Assembly (NCBI GenBank): GCA_013399305.1
Contig: VXAI01000136.1
Span: 1,331,319 to 1,395,318, forward strand
DNA: 64,000 nt
Reading direction: 5' to 3'
Origin: Rostratula benghalensis
Taxonomy: Eukaryota; Chordata; Aves; Charadriiformes; Rostratulidae
A model generated the notes under the pieces. It did not search any database and had not been told where the DNA came from. It was given only the letters and a program-made list of their open reading frames with translations. Positions within the stretch are counted from its first letter, which is position 1. The number at the start of each line of letters is the position of its first letter. Of this stretch, positions 33,201 to 47,047 are shown piece by piece. Both the position numbers and the translations under genes were made by a program.

Positions 33201-36200
33201 GAAAGCTTCAAGGCACAGGCAAAGGTATAGATTAGTGAGCATTTTACTTACATTCCTCCTTGTTCTTTAAGTAAAGGAATACACCTGATAAATGCCCTGC
33301 AATATATAATATCACTACCATGAAGAGAAAATAAAATAAAAAAAAAAAAGTATTTAATGATCTCATTTAGAGAAATTGTTGCTCTGGTTTTCAGTACAGT
33401 GCTGACAAGCAGTGCAGTTAAGTAGTAGTAGTACAACCAGCCATGAGGTGTCATTGCTGCCACTGCGTTCAACCTTGGTTTCCACAGATTTTCCAGTAGC
33501 CCCTACTCAGCTGCATTTCTCTGCATGGTTCCTTGCAATGTGGTTTTCATGGGAGAACTGAGATTAGCTCTGAACGAAGGGCCTCAGAATGGGGTCTGCA
33601 TTTCAAGGGCCATATCATAATATAATCTCCACGTTTATGGTCCACCAGCATTTTTTTTTTTAATTTTCATTGAGCTTCTTGGCTATCTTCTGAGTTGATA
33701 AATTAAAACAGTCTTTCAGAAATCAAACAGGCAAGGTGAGCCTGAGGAGCAGAAGGAAGTACAACCAGAGCTATCCCACTTGCTGCTTTTCCTTTTGGAT
33801 TTAATGCTATTTTGTTGAGGGAGCAGGGGAGGGAATTCAAGTGAGCCGATGCCGTTGTCATTACTCACCAATTGTTTGAATAATGGCATTCTGGACAATC
33901 CTCTCATCACTCTCCTTGGAGCTGGTGCTGAAAGTGGCACTGCCCGCTGAGCTGCGCCTGTCCCCCAGCTCGAAGTCCACGCTGATGCGCAAGTGCTTCA
34001 GCAAGGTATTAAAAACCTCCAGAACTGTGGGGCCTGGAGACAGCACCAAACAATCACTGCAGCTGCCAAGATGCTCTAACTTTAACAAAACGAAAACTAA
34101 ACTTTTCAATCCTTCCCCCCCCCCCTTTTTTTTTTTAATTTTTTAATTTTGGATTAAGCTGAAAGAACAAGTGAATTTCGCTGCTTGAGGGACATGACCT
34201 AGGAGTAAACTTCTGAAGTGTGCGGAGATCGGGATATTTCAGGAATTATTTTGTAATCAAGAAACACAACCAGGCATAGATGCACAATCCATTACTATGG
34301 AGTTGGGCTGGGTCTGGCTGGGATGGAGTTAACTTTCCTCCTAGAGGCTCAGACAGTGCTGTCACTGGATTTGTCACTCCCAGTGCTGACAGGACACCAG
34401 TGTTTCAGCTGTTGCTGAAGGCTTGTTCTTTTTCATGCTCTGGCCCTACAGAGAGCAGGCTGGGGGTGTGCAAGAAACTGGGAGGAGCCAGTCTGATCTA
34501 AACTGACTTGGATGAGGGAATGGAGTGAGTGATCAGCCCAGTTGGCTGATGACTCCAAACTGGGAGGAGTGGCTGACACTCCAGAAGGCCACGCTGCCAT
34601 CCAGAGAGACCTGGCCAGGCTGGAGAGCTGGGCAGAGAGNNNNNNNNNNNNNNNNNNNNNNNNNNNNNNNNNNNNNNNNNNNNNNNNNNNNNNNNNNNNN
34701 NNNNNNNNNNNNNNNNNNNNNNNNNNNNNNNNNNNNNNNNNNNNNNNNNNNNNNNNNNNNNNNNNNNNNNNNNNNNNNNNNNNNNNNNNNNNNNNNNNNN
34801 NNNNNNNNNNNNNNNNNNNNNNNNNNNNNNNNNNNNNNNNNNNNNNNNNNNNNNNNNNNNNNNNNNNNNNNNNNNNNNNNNNNNNNNNNNNNNNNNNNNN
34901 NNNNNNNNNNNNNNNNNNNNNNNNNNNNNNNNNNNNNNNNNNNNNNNNNNNNNNNNNNNNNNNNNNNNNNNNNNNNNNNNNNNNNNNNNNNNNNNNNNNN
35001 NNNNNNNNNNNNNNNNNNNNNNNNNNNNNNNNNNNNNNNNNNNNNNNNNNNNNNNNNNNNNNNNNNNNNNNNNNNNNNNNNNNNNNNNNNNNNNNNNNNN
35101 NNNNNNNNNNNNNNNNNNNNNNNNNNNNNNNNNNNNNNNNNNNNNNNNNNNNNNNNNNNNNNNNNNNNNNNNNNNNNNNNNNNNNNNNNNNNNNNNNNNN
35201 NNNNNNNNNNNNNNNNNNNNNNNNNNNNNNNNNNNNNNNNNNNNNNNNNNNNNNNNNNNNNNNNNNNNNNNNNNNNNNNNNNNNNNNNNNNNNNNNNNNN
35301 NNNNNNNNNNNNNNNNNNNNNNNNNNNNNNNNNNNNNNNNNNNNNNNNNNNNNNNNNNNNNNNNNNNNNNNNNNNNNNNNNNNNGGACTGGATGAGCTTT
35401 CAAGGTCCCTTCCAATCCCTGAGATTCTGTGATTCTGTGAAAGGGCTGTTCCATACCACATAATGTCACGCTCAGCAATAAAAGCTCAAGGAGAGGAGGA
35501 GAAGGGGGGCACATTTGTTCACATGGCATTTATCTTCCCAAGGAGCTGATATGCATGCTGAGGTGCTGCTTTCCAGGAAGTGGCTAAACATCTGCCTGGC
35601 AATGGGAAGTACTGAATAAATGCCTTTGTATTCCTCATACACACAGCTTTTGCTTCAGTCCTTAAATTGTCTTAATCTTGACCCACAAGACTTCTCACCT
35701 TCTCTCTACTTTCTCCCTGTCCTGTGGGAAAGGGGACTGTGCAAGTGGCTGTTGGTCAGAGTCAACCAACCATGCAGGTTTTACATAGAAAATATGAGTG
35801 GCTGCTGAAATTAAGCACAAACAATGGGTTAAACTGCAGGTACTTGCACTTGAATTTCAGTTATTTCAAAACCTTCTAGTAAAATCCCACTACTGGATCA
35901 AATCATGAGCTCTTCTCATAACCTGGTAAAAGACTTCACAGGTCTATGCATGCAAGCAGGGCTCATATAAAGAGAAAGGACAGGCTCAGACCCAAGCTAA
36001 CGAAGAGATGAAATAATGTTTCAGCAGGAGACCAGGGAAAAACAACAGCAGAGTGAGTGTGTGTGCACATCCTCACAACTGCTCTTTATTTCAAAGAACT
36101 ATGCTACCTTAAATTATGTCATTCACCTTCTTTCAGCTGCTTTAGTTACTAAGGTAAAATTTTTCAAAGATCATTCTGCTCTTGCCTCCCAAACCTCGCA

Positions 36201-39200
36201 GCAGCTGTATCACAAAGCAACAGTGCTCTTGAGGTTTTGTGGGGTCACACACAATTCTCCCAGACTTTGTGACTTCTTACCAAACGGGAATCCCTGCCTT
36301 TCACAAGGCTGTAAAAATACATCTACTCATCTTTTCAATGCAAAGGATTGTAAAATAGTTGTAATGACCAGGTAAATACATCTGAATAATTGTAAGCCAA
36401 GTATGATTTCAATTATTTTATCAGCACAAACGAGAAAAAAACCTCTCAAAATATAAGCTTACATCCAGTCTGAAAACAAAGCAAAAATGAACACCACCTG
36501 TCAAATCTATCCCTTGACCTGATGCCCTTAATTTAAAATGTCTTACCTATTGATCCTTTAGCTGCTATTGCAACTGCTTCCAAAAGCACCTGAATAATCC
36601 CAGCCCGAACACGTGGTGAGTCCCTTTTGCGAGCATCAAGGTGTCCAAGAATTTCTTGTATTACGTGATGGGAATATTGTGCCTATTAAAAAAAACAAAC
36701 AAACAAAAAAAAACAATCAGGAAGAAAAGCTTCATCTGTGATTTTAATAATAATCATAAATCATTCAGCTATACTCACAATCATGTTCCTGTTCTGCAAC
36801 ATTCTCAAATTTATCTAAATTTCAATCAATTCATGCTTAAACATGGATTAAAAAAAATACCATGAAAATAAAGCCACACAGGTCCAGTACACAAAAGCTT
36901 ACAGCATTAAATATCTAGGAACATCTACAAGACCAGGGGCAGCACGAAGTGGTACTTCATTCAGCTAACTCCCATTCAAAGATTTCAGCTGGTCTTATAA
37001 AAAAACCCAAAACACCACTGATATAAATGCTGAGAAAACTCAGCTTTCTTCCACAAACCTGGAATTTTGTGACTTCATTTTTTGGGTGTCTGTGCCAAGA
37101 ATCAGACTGTGATCATGTTTACAGCAGAGGCTGCCCACTAGTACAAATTAATTAGCACACCACAGTGCTTCCATGTGAAGTTGGTTTCCTGGGTTATAAA
37201 AGCTGTTCAGCTCTACTGGCGTGGAGACATGACCACCTTAACAGAGATTTGTGTCTCAAGCAGAAATGTCAGCTGAGTACATCCATCCTGCTCTTTGTTC
37301 TGGAGCTTGCTGAGGGACCTCTGCACTACCTTCCTTTGAGATTTCCTTAGTAACTGTATATTTGCTACAAGTGTGCATTAACTGAAAGGGTATCAGGTAA
37401 CTTCTAACCACATACTACAACTAGATCACTATTTGAAAAGTTTAAGGAATAAAGCTAAGAAGTTATGGAAGGGGATCTTCTGGATTCTTTGACTTCAGCT
37501 ACATTCTATCACTGTCATGGTGAGGTGGGCACTTCATCACCTCATGTGTCTGAAACTTATGCAAGGAAAACAAACCCTGGAGAAAATCCTACCTGTATGG
37601 AATACATGATGATTTTGAAGCAGGAAACAGCAAATTCATTGGGATCCCATAGTCTATGATGGTCTAAATGCCTGCAATGAAAATTATGACATAAATAATG
37701 ACATTCCATGTGTATAATAAATGGTACCTTACAGTTTTCTCAAAATTCACCTCAAAGGGATTACAGCTTCTGAACATTGACTTATTCCATAGATCAGAAA
37801 ACTAGAACTTCAGAAAAGCATTTGCTTTCAGGGTTTAGGATGTGATCACAAAACATTTGGCTGTAACAGAAATCCCCAATCTTCAAGTTTCAGGATTTTA
37901 AGGAATGTAGCCATACCAAAGGTAGACAAAGAAGTATATTCTGTTTCCATACAAAGTGCATGCATAAAAATGGTTGTGACTCTATATGCTTATTTACATG
38001 AAAGAGGCACACTGAAGAAGATGGCTATAATACCTTGACAGACTTTTCCTCTAAATAATATACAGAATATGGTTTGAATCAGGAGCTACAGAGCAAGGCT
38101 GAATGCTCCATACAGAATAGGGACTCTAAGAACTATTTCCATTTTCACAGGGGTTTCGTGAATAATACATGTGGAAAACGAAAAGGAGCTGCTCTTTGTG
38201 TATATACTCCTTTATCACTCTGAAGCAATTCAACACTTTCTGCAAGAAACAATAAAATAAAAGCAGAATGATAAATGCATCGGTTTCTCTTTAAATGGGA
38301 TGGGAACCACCAATGAAAATCTTTCTCAGAGTTTCAGGCAAAGGCAAGAAATTCTGCTTAAATACTATGTTGAAAACTTTGAAAAGAGCACACATCAAAT
38401 TTGCAAAAGAGTAGATTTGAGTACCTGGAAAAGCATGACAAAAATAAATGTGGAGTTTTTTTAATCTAGAAAACCGATTAAAAAAAAAATAAATTTGGGT
38501 GCCTTTTAATTGGTACGGTTAACCAAAAATTTTGGGGAATTGTGAAGGTGTGAGTTTGTCTCCCAAGATAACAGTGTATTTGCATCACTAAAAATTAAAC
38601 TGCACTACCTGCTGGGGACAGCTGCTTTTCTTGTTCACACTCCAAACACACAGGTATATTGAATCCTGTCTCGGGGCAGTAAGACACACACAATTGTCTC
38701 TTTAAATCCTTCAAGGCTTAGCAGCTCATAATGTATTTATTCATGTTTCCTTTCTCCCTAATATCATTGCAGTGCATCCTGTCATTTCTTGTACGTGGCA
38801 GCTTATTTTAGCTAACCTACTTTCTTTTTGTCTCGTCAAACACAAAGCCACCCTCTCTGCTCTCTTCTCCTGACTGGAACTGATCATTCAGTCTTTCAGG
38901 GCAGCACGGGTTCTCTGTCACCTTTCACAGCTCCTCTTTACCTGCCCCAAAGATCCATTCAGGCACATTGTGGTCAACTCCACCTTACATCAAGCATATT
39001 TTAAAATCTTTTCCTCTCAAAACAAGACACACAGTTTTCTTCTTCCAAAAAGGCTTCAGGTAACTGAGCTGATGGGAAGGGAGGAGGAGGAAGGCAACAG
39101 CTTAGGTTAATGTTTTGTGTAAAAGCTCACTGGGCAGCATACTTCATGTACTGGAATTGTCCTCCCAAGAAAAAGCATTAGAGTACTGTAACTGATCTAT

Positions 39201-42200
39201 TTTACTTGTCATAATGCAGGCAATGCATTCAATGTGGTTTGGTAAAAGATGGTAAATTGTACTTTCAGCACGTTGCATTTAGTTCCATTAAAAACAAGTC
39301 ACATCTTGCCTCTTTTTTCCCAATTACATTCATTTCAATAAAGAATATCTAAGACTACAAAACATGTTATCACTGAATTAACAAATGCCAAACTCTGCCT
39401 TCCATTAAGACCTGCTGCATCTCAGTAGCAAGTGTGCACAATTAGGTTTCTCGAGGTAAAAGGAACAACAGAACCCACGGTGCAAACTACTACTCTGTGG
39501 AGTAAGGGCCATTAACAGTCCCCGAATTCCCTCAGGTTGTCACAGATGTGAGCAAAATGATAAATTCATAGTGATGGTTAGAAAGCAGAAGTGAGGCCTG
39601 TATGGGAACACAGACATAATCTTCTCATCCATCGTCCTTGCTGAAAGAATATGGAACATCAGTCTTTTCACATTCCAAACCCCTGCACAGATTATGTGGA
39701 ATGGAAATACAGTGAGATGAGTTGGGTGTAACTTGTTAGACTTGGGAAGTTGTTTTTATTCTCTAGATTTCTGTATCCCTCTGGATCTGCCTGATCCATT
39801 AAACATTGCAAATTCAGGCTAAGGAAGACTAAATAGCTTGTGACTTGAAACAAAATACAGGGTTTTCTCATATCATATTAATATAATGTTTTTGACTTTC
39901 ATTAAAGCAGGTTGCCAGACTGACCTGCCAGATTTCATTAAAAATGAGAATTTGAGAGTTTCTAGCTACTGAATGTGGAGACAGTTATAACCATGGAGAT
40001 CTTCTGCTGAAGGCAAGGAGAATTAAGGTCAATCCAAACCTATACCAGGAGACTGAGCAGATTTCAGGTATCTTCACTATATTTAAATCCTTCAATCTTT
40101 GAACGCACTCAGCCTCACGGTGCAAGAAGGGCTGTTCTTTCAGCTTTGCAAGGAAGTGGCAGCATGTTGGCTGGTCTTCCAATGCCACGTGAAGCAAGAT
40201 GTCAAGTGAGGAACTGAACCTGAACAGAAATGGCTTTATCTTTATTTCCAGAGTTTTCTTAAAAGCTGTGAAATTGTTGAAAACTGTTAGGAAAAACTGT
40301 TTTGTAATCAAGTATACACTAAGTTAGTCAGGTTTTTCAATCAGATAAAATGCAATGGACTCACAATCTCAAATTTTCTTTTTACCAGTTCTGCTCATTC
40401 ACAAAGTGAATTAGATTAGACAGAGCACTCACTTTTTGTTTAGGAAAAGCAGTTTGGAAACTGTTCTTCAGAAGTACTAAACTTTTACAGCAGTTATTTA
40501 TGAAAAGATAAATTTATCTGACAATTCTTCCTCAAGCTCGAATAAAGAAATGGTGACCACAAAGGCTCTCTATGCACAGAAGAGACAATATATTCTGAGT
40601 GACTGGTCATTACCTACTGATTTCAGTGCACAAACACAGCATGTAGAGGTACACAAAGGCTCAAAAAGTTCCTTAGAAAGAAAAGAAATTCAGCTGGAAA
40701 TAACATCTTGAATACTTTGATCTGTCACAGGAAAGGCACCTTCTCAAATCCCAGACCAGGTACTAACTCTATTCCAGGCAATCGGGAATTATTTGTATTT
40801 CCCTGCTACTAAAATTTTTCCAAAAGACTGGAGTAACTCCATATGCTGATCATGTTTTGAGATAAGCCCCTAAAGAGAACTTAAAATTGGTAAGCAAGTA
40901 GCTGTTACATCGTTCCAAATAGTCCATGCAGACTGCTTAGTACCTCAATGTTCACTCTGGTGGCAGGTACTTTTTGAGGAATTAAAATTTTATATGTAGG
41001 AAAGGATGAAAACCTTTTAATAAACCACTCAAGTCTGCAACAGTTAAACTCAGGTTGGTGTTACAGGTGCACATGGAAAGCAAAAGATAAATAACAGCAC
41101 AGCTCTTTGCATTTAGTGCTTTGGGGTGAAAAACAAAGGGCTACAAAAGTTGTCTGCCCTCAATTTCTGCCCTATCTTCTTTTTGCATTTCTGTTCTCAC
41201 TGAATAGTAGCAACTTAAAAGGGGCTTTCAGTAGCTTGAAAGTCTTTCAGTGTATGAATGGAATTCTTTTGTGGGAAGAACCAGGCCATCTAAGAGAGGA
41301 TATTCCCATAAGAGGTGGGGATCTTGAAAATCTACAACAAGCAGCAAGGAGCTCTCTTGGTCACCAGGAAAAGCCATGCTTTGGAAGTAGCATCACCAAG
41401 CCTAGAACTTCCTGCAAAGACTTCTCTTCAGATCATGCCTGCTTTGTGGACACTAGCAGAGGTGAAAGAAGCAGATTTAGGCTATCACAGTGCTGTACCT
41501 TTTTTCACATTTTTTGCCACATTTTAGGGAAGCAACTGAGGCAATGCAGAGAACTGAATAACACTGGACTTGACAGTTAATACATGAGCTAGAATTTGTT
41601 ATTGTGTGCAGTTGTGCATAACGGGCTTACTGTGGGCTCATCTGCCATTCACTACTAAATGACCTGTAAAAGATATTCCTCAGAGAATATCAGAGTAGGC
41701 CTTGGAAGAAAACTGCAAGAAAGCAGAAATCTTAACTTTAAGCATTAACCTGGGCACACTACTCTTTTGTGCAACTTGTATGTTATTTGGCTTGTCTCTT
41801 CACTGACTGTAACAGTTATCTGCTGGGACATGAGCATCTTGAAGAAACAGTTTTGCCTTCAAAGGGACGGCCAGCTGAGGCAACAACCACCCACCCAAAT
41901 CATGACATTGCTCTTCTAAAGTCAGTAAAATGGCACAGATTTCTCCCTAACCATCCTGAAGTTAACAGAAAGGCAACAAAGAGGCAGCACTGACAGAAAG
42001 GCAATTTTTGGAAGAAACACGAATATCCATTAGCAGAATCCTTTGGGTTGGACAGGATGAAGGAATTTAATGCGACATAATTAGAGGATGAATTAAAATA
42101 AAAACCCCTATTAAGGTAGGACCTTCCATGAATTTCCAACTTACGCGAAAACTGGTTTGACAGCATTATTCATATTTCCATAGGTTGCTCGTCCTAGTAG

Positions 42201-45200
42201 TTCCCTGAAACAATTCTCAGCCAGAAGAGCAGGATTTTCCTCTTTCTCTCCTCCCGTAGGAGAGGATGGAGGGCCTGTTCTGCTGGGATGAGACAAAAAT
42301 ACATTAATTTTACTACTGATAAATATGAACCTTTTTTTTATTGTACACACTGGTGGTTCTACAATGTCCATGAGTCACACTTGATCTAAGCAAGACTTGA
42401 AGCTTCAATATGCATCAAAACAGAATTAATTCTGAATAAAATATTTTATTCTCTTCTAGCAGACCTATAGATCTTCACCTGTTCACTCAGTACTGACCAC
42501 TGCATGAGTAAATATTGCGAAACCAATGGCTGTTAATGCTGACTGGGCTTGTGAAGCACTGCTGTTCTGACCAACTGCTGCCCATTCTTAAGGACGAGCA
42601 AAGGCCATGAAACCACACAAAAAGTTAGGCAGAATCTTAGTCATTTTGTGCAGACCAATGATCTCATTCACCTGCCCACTACTGAATCCACACTGCGTGG
42701 GTGAGCCTTAAATACAACTCCAATGCTTCTGGAGAAACAGATGGCTCGGGAGCTGAAAAAAAATTCTGATTGAATTAGAAGATTGTCACCCACACAGTTA
42801 CCTCTAACTACAGAGTTAGTCACCTTCTAACGGACTGTCCCCCAACATTACTATGGAGAGCACTCTTCCCAAGTGTGTGTGCTCACCTTTCACATTTGGA
42901 AATATATTTTTAAGATGCAGAGTAGATATTGAGGTTCATTTCCCCACACTGTATAAAGGTGGCCCTTGTTGAAGGAGGGTTCTTCTTTCCCTAAAAACAA
43001 TTCTCTCTGCAACTGAGTTCATCAGAAAATAACATAAAAATACAGACTGTGAAACTTTGCATCAGATAAATGCACCGTGAAGTGTTAAACTGCATAAATT
43101 TTGCTGAGAAATTTGTCCTTGAACAAGACCATCACAGTGATTTCCACCGTAGAAATGTACTACTGATAGCCATGAATAAAAATGATGTCCCAATGGGAGG
43201 CTGAGGAAAAAAGCAACGGGTGGGGGGGAGAATTTATTACTACCACAGTCACTGCTTCTTCAGGTGCTAAAATACCCCAATGAATGACAAACTAAAGTAA
43301 AATTTCTTCCTTTCCCCCCCCCCCTTTTCACCTCCTTTTGAGCACACAGAGACCTGAACTACTACAGCAAATTAAAGGCATTTGAAACATATTTCTGAAT
43401 TTAAGTGCTTCACACATCATCCCATTAAGCTGTTGCTAATATTGCATTTAAACTGAGCAGCTGAGAGGTGGGAGGAACAAAGGAACAAAGAAAGAAAACA
43501 GTTCCCCCCAAAGTGCAGTACCACTTACTGAGATGTGCTGTACCCAGAGGTGGCAAATATTTTTCTTGCACAAAATGCATTACAGAAACTTAACTGAGGA
43601 TTCTTTCCCTTACATTACCACTATGCACCCATGTATTACAAGACCCATTTTAGACAGCAGAAATCAGTGCACTTAAACCTTAAACCTGCTTTTTGTTCCA
43701 TGCTGCCAGCTCAATGTGCCTAAAAGTATTCATTAAGAGCATGATGTTCACTCTTCAGCATCATAAAACCGTAGTTTTAGAGCACTAAAAAAAGTTCCAT
43801 ACTGAAATGCCACTCGTTCAATAGAACAGGGTAACATCACAGCTGGAATATCTTCTGATAACATAAGATCTTTTAGTATTTCAGGGCTGCTGCAGCCTAA
43901 AAGCTGCAATATAGAGATCAAGTTGCCTCTGGTAACAGCAGTGTTTCGGAAGTTCCTGTAACATTGCCAGCTTGTCAGATTTTAATAATAAAAAAGCCCC
44001 AGGCACCCTTTTAAGATAAGCAAGGAGAAATAGTTTTACAAATGGAAAATGATTAGAATTTAAAAAAAAAACTCGACAATTTGTATATAATCCACCCTAA
44101 GTACCACTAAACCGCAGCTTTATCCCGCTGCTGTGCCCTTCAATCTTTATTTTTTTCTTTTCCTGTGCTGCTCAGACACCGATCCAGATGGATGGGCATC
44201 CTTCAGAGGGCAGGGAAGGTACAAACACCCCCGTCAGACTGTCATCCCCCTCGCTGTTGTGTCACAGAGTCCCGGGAATGCAGCAGCATTACAAAGCTGG
44301 GTGGTGGAGGGAAAAGAAAACAGGGTGCAGAGCACACACACACGGAGCTCGGCTGTCTGAAAGAACTGTAGTTTAATGCAGTAAAAATAAGTTGTCTTTT
44401 AAAGGGCTGTAGAAGCAATCTCCCTGCAGGTGATTTTGCAGCACTGCTTGGAGACTTTTTTTAGAGGAAGAAATTGCCATTCAGCTCTTCCTAGTCTACC
44501 ATGTTAGTCTTTCATGGCTTCAGAATGTTAATAATTATCTCCTGTTAGCTGTGGGAATCACATTTTTGTTTTGAATTTTAACAGCACCTATCTCTAAGTA
44601 TTTCTCCCTGGTAAGTGTTCCCTCGCATTACCTGATGAAAGGCAAAGAACATAAAACTACTCTTTAAACCTCTCAGTTTCGAAGTAAAAAGCTTTCAGGC
44701 TCTCAAGTTTCTACATTCAAACGAGCAATTCATCCTCGTTTTGTTTCACTGACTTGGCTTTTAAACAAAGATCAGAAAAGCCTCTGACAAATGCAACTGC
44801 AGCACTTAAACATGGTACTATTCCTGCATGGCCAGACTTCCTCTACTACCTCAAGTCCAGAAGAGTGAAACATGAAATGCATTTTGCCATGAAATGGGCA
44901 AGAACTACTCCCTGTAACTGGTCTAGCAGCTTTCCTGGTGGTAACCTCTGTCAGAAAAGGTGGGAACAAGGAACTGGAAGGAGGGAGGTTTTGCTGTATG
45001 GCAATTTCCATAGCAGACCTCTAATCACAGGCTTAAACTGGCTCTGAGCAGCTCCACATCTCATGGATGGGACTTCTTCAATGCCACAAAAGCAGAATGG
45101 GCCATCAAATACGATGGGGCATGTGAAGTAAGCCTTAACCACTACTTTTGAACACAGCAGCTACAGGAATGTTTGATTATAATTCACTCATCCCAAAGAA

Positions 45201-47014
45201 AAAAACACATTCTAAGCTACCTCTAAAACAAAATTTAGATGAACCTTACAGATATATTAGAAGACCTTGAAGACAAGTCAACAACAAGTGCTGGAGTGTC
45301 TTTCTGCTTTATGCAAGGCTGGCACCTTTTAGCTTCGCAGTTACCATGAAGAATAGGTTACCAACTAAGTGAAAACACCATTTCACTTTCCAATTTCACA
45401 CATCCCTTCCCAATTTTAGAGATGCACATAAACTGCCATGCATGATTGTGTCTGCTGAGTTTTCTTCTAGAAAACCTGAAGGAGGGAGGCAGAGTCTTTC
45501 CGGCAGTGCTTTGTACTGTACTGAAGTGCACATGGCAATTATTTTGGGATACAAAGCAGGACTAAGAAAAGAAAACAATCTGACTTTCAGCATACATTAC
45601 ACTTGCAAACTTGTCTGACAGTCACAGGGCTACAATGTGCATTCAGATACATGGACAAATAATGACACCCACAAATATAATTACCTTTGAAAAATGTTGT
45701 TTAGATATTAAATCCTTAACTCCAAAAAAGTGCCTCATCTGACATGTACTCAGAAGAATCTTGAATTAAGCTATTAAGGTTCCACAAGTGAAAATTACAC
45801 TTTAAGGCAAGTTTCACCACTGAGGACTTCAGCTTTAACCAAAAAAATGGTTATTTTCTATGGACTTGAGTTGGGGGTATTTTCTGGAATTTCTGCTCTT
45901 TCTCAAATAATGATTCTGTCTGTCAGAACAATATGCTTCTTACTCCTAACTCTTCAAGATGCCTCTGTTTATGCTCCACAAATATGAAGTCACATATAAA
46001 ACAAGATGAGAAATTCTCTGTAACATCACTTAAGGCCAACAGATCAATAATTTATAAATATTGTTTTCAGCTTTTCTGTCTTGTGTGCATCATACAAGGC
46101 CCATACTTGCACTTGGAAAAAGATTAGTCTTTTTTTTTTTTCTTTTCTTTTCTATTGAATGTGCATTACAGAAAAAGTTTTAAGCAGCCAGTTCAGATAT
46201 TTAATTAACAGTTGCTTTTTGACAGATTTGTTTTTCTACCACCACTATTACATTGCTCAACAAATGATAAAAATTAGTCTTGCTGTACTTATAAACTGAT
46301 CTGCTTTAAGTGGTTGATCCAGATCCTATTTCAGTTGTTTTTTCCAAAGGTAGGTAGTTTAATTTTGCTATATAAAGGCAAATATGTGCTTGAGGGCACT
46401 GTGAAGAGTACCAAAGGAAAGGGCCCGCTTGCATCTAGAAGCCCTGTAAGAGTGAGCAAAGGCAAACTGGGGTCTCCTTGTTCAGTCAGCAGTTTCAGAC
46501 ACCTATGGCTCTTATCCAGATCACTCTTCAGAGGTGAAGTCCCAGCAGGACATGCTGTGTGGGCTCTCAGCTGCATGCAGTAAGTACAGGAAATGCAGAC
46601 AGATACCCTACTGCTGATTTTAGTCATTTAGCTGAAAAATTCGGAGAAGAGACAGGTACCAACAGTTAGAAATAAGAGAAGAAAAATAAGGGGGGGAATG
46701 GGAAAAAAAACGACCATCAAAACCCAGCAAAGCAAAAAAGAGAAATCTGACAGACTTAGCAAGCTGAGAAAGTATGAAAAGTGTGTTTTTATAGGAAGGC
46801 TTCTTAGTCTACGTACGAACCAAGTTCTGAAGCAGTCAGGGCTGGGCATGAAACAAACATCTAAGCTTGTCTGCACAGCTCCAGATGGTTATATGGAAAT
46901 TTCCCAGTGCTATCAATGGACACATTTTACACCTACATAGTGCTCAGCTACAAATACAGACTGGTGACTGGCGTATCCTCAGCATCAGGTAATATGCCCA
47001 GGAGTCATTGAAAG

Positions 47015-47047
<33 letters not shown>

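Noticed and set aside
34433..35529. Four open frames of about 300-340 codons
   Set aside because: They are mostly N; the readable ends are LTR and CR1 sequence.
41107..41580. 157-codon + strand open frame in EFR3A intron 7
   Set aside because: It starts with TTG, has no recognisable domain, and lies inside an intron. This length is expected by chance in 64 kb.
46640..47042. 28-nt poly(A) run as the tail of a retrocopied mRNA
   Set aside because: No recognisable coding or UTR sequence precedes it, and retrocopies are rare in birds because CR1 does not mobilise poly(A) RNA efficiently.
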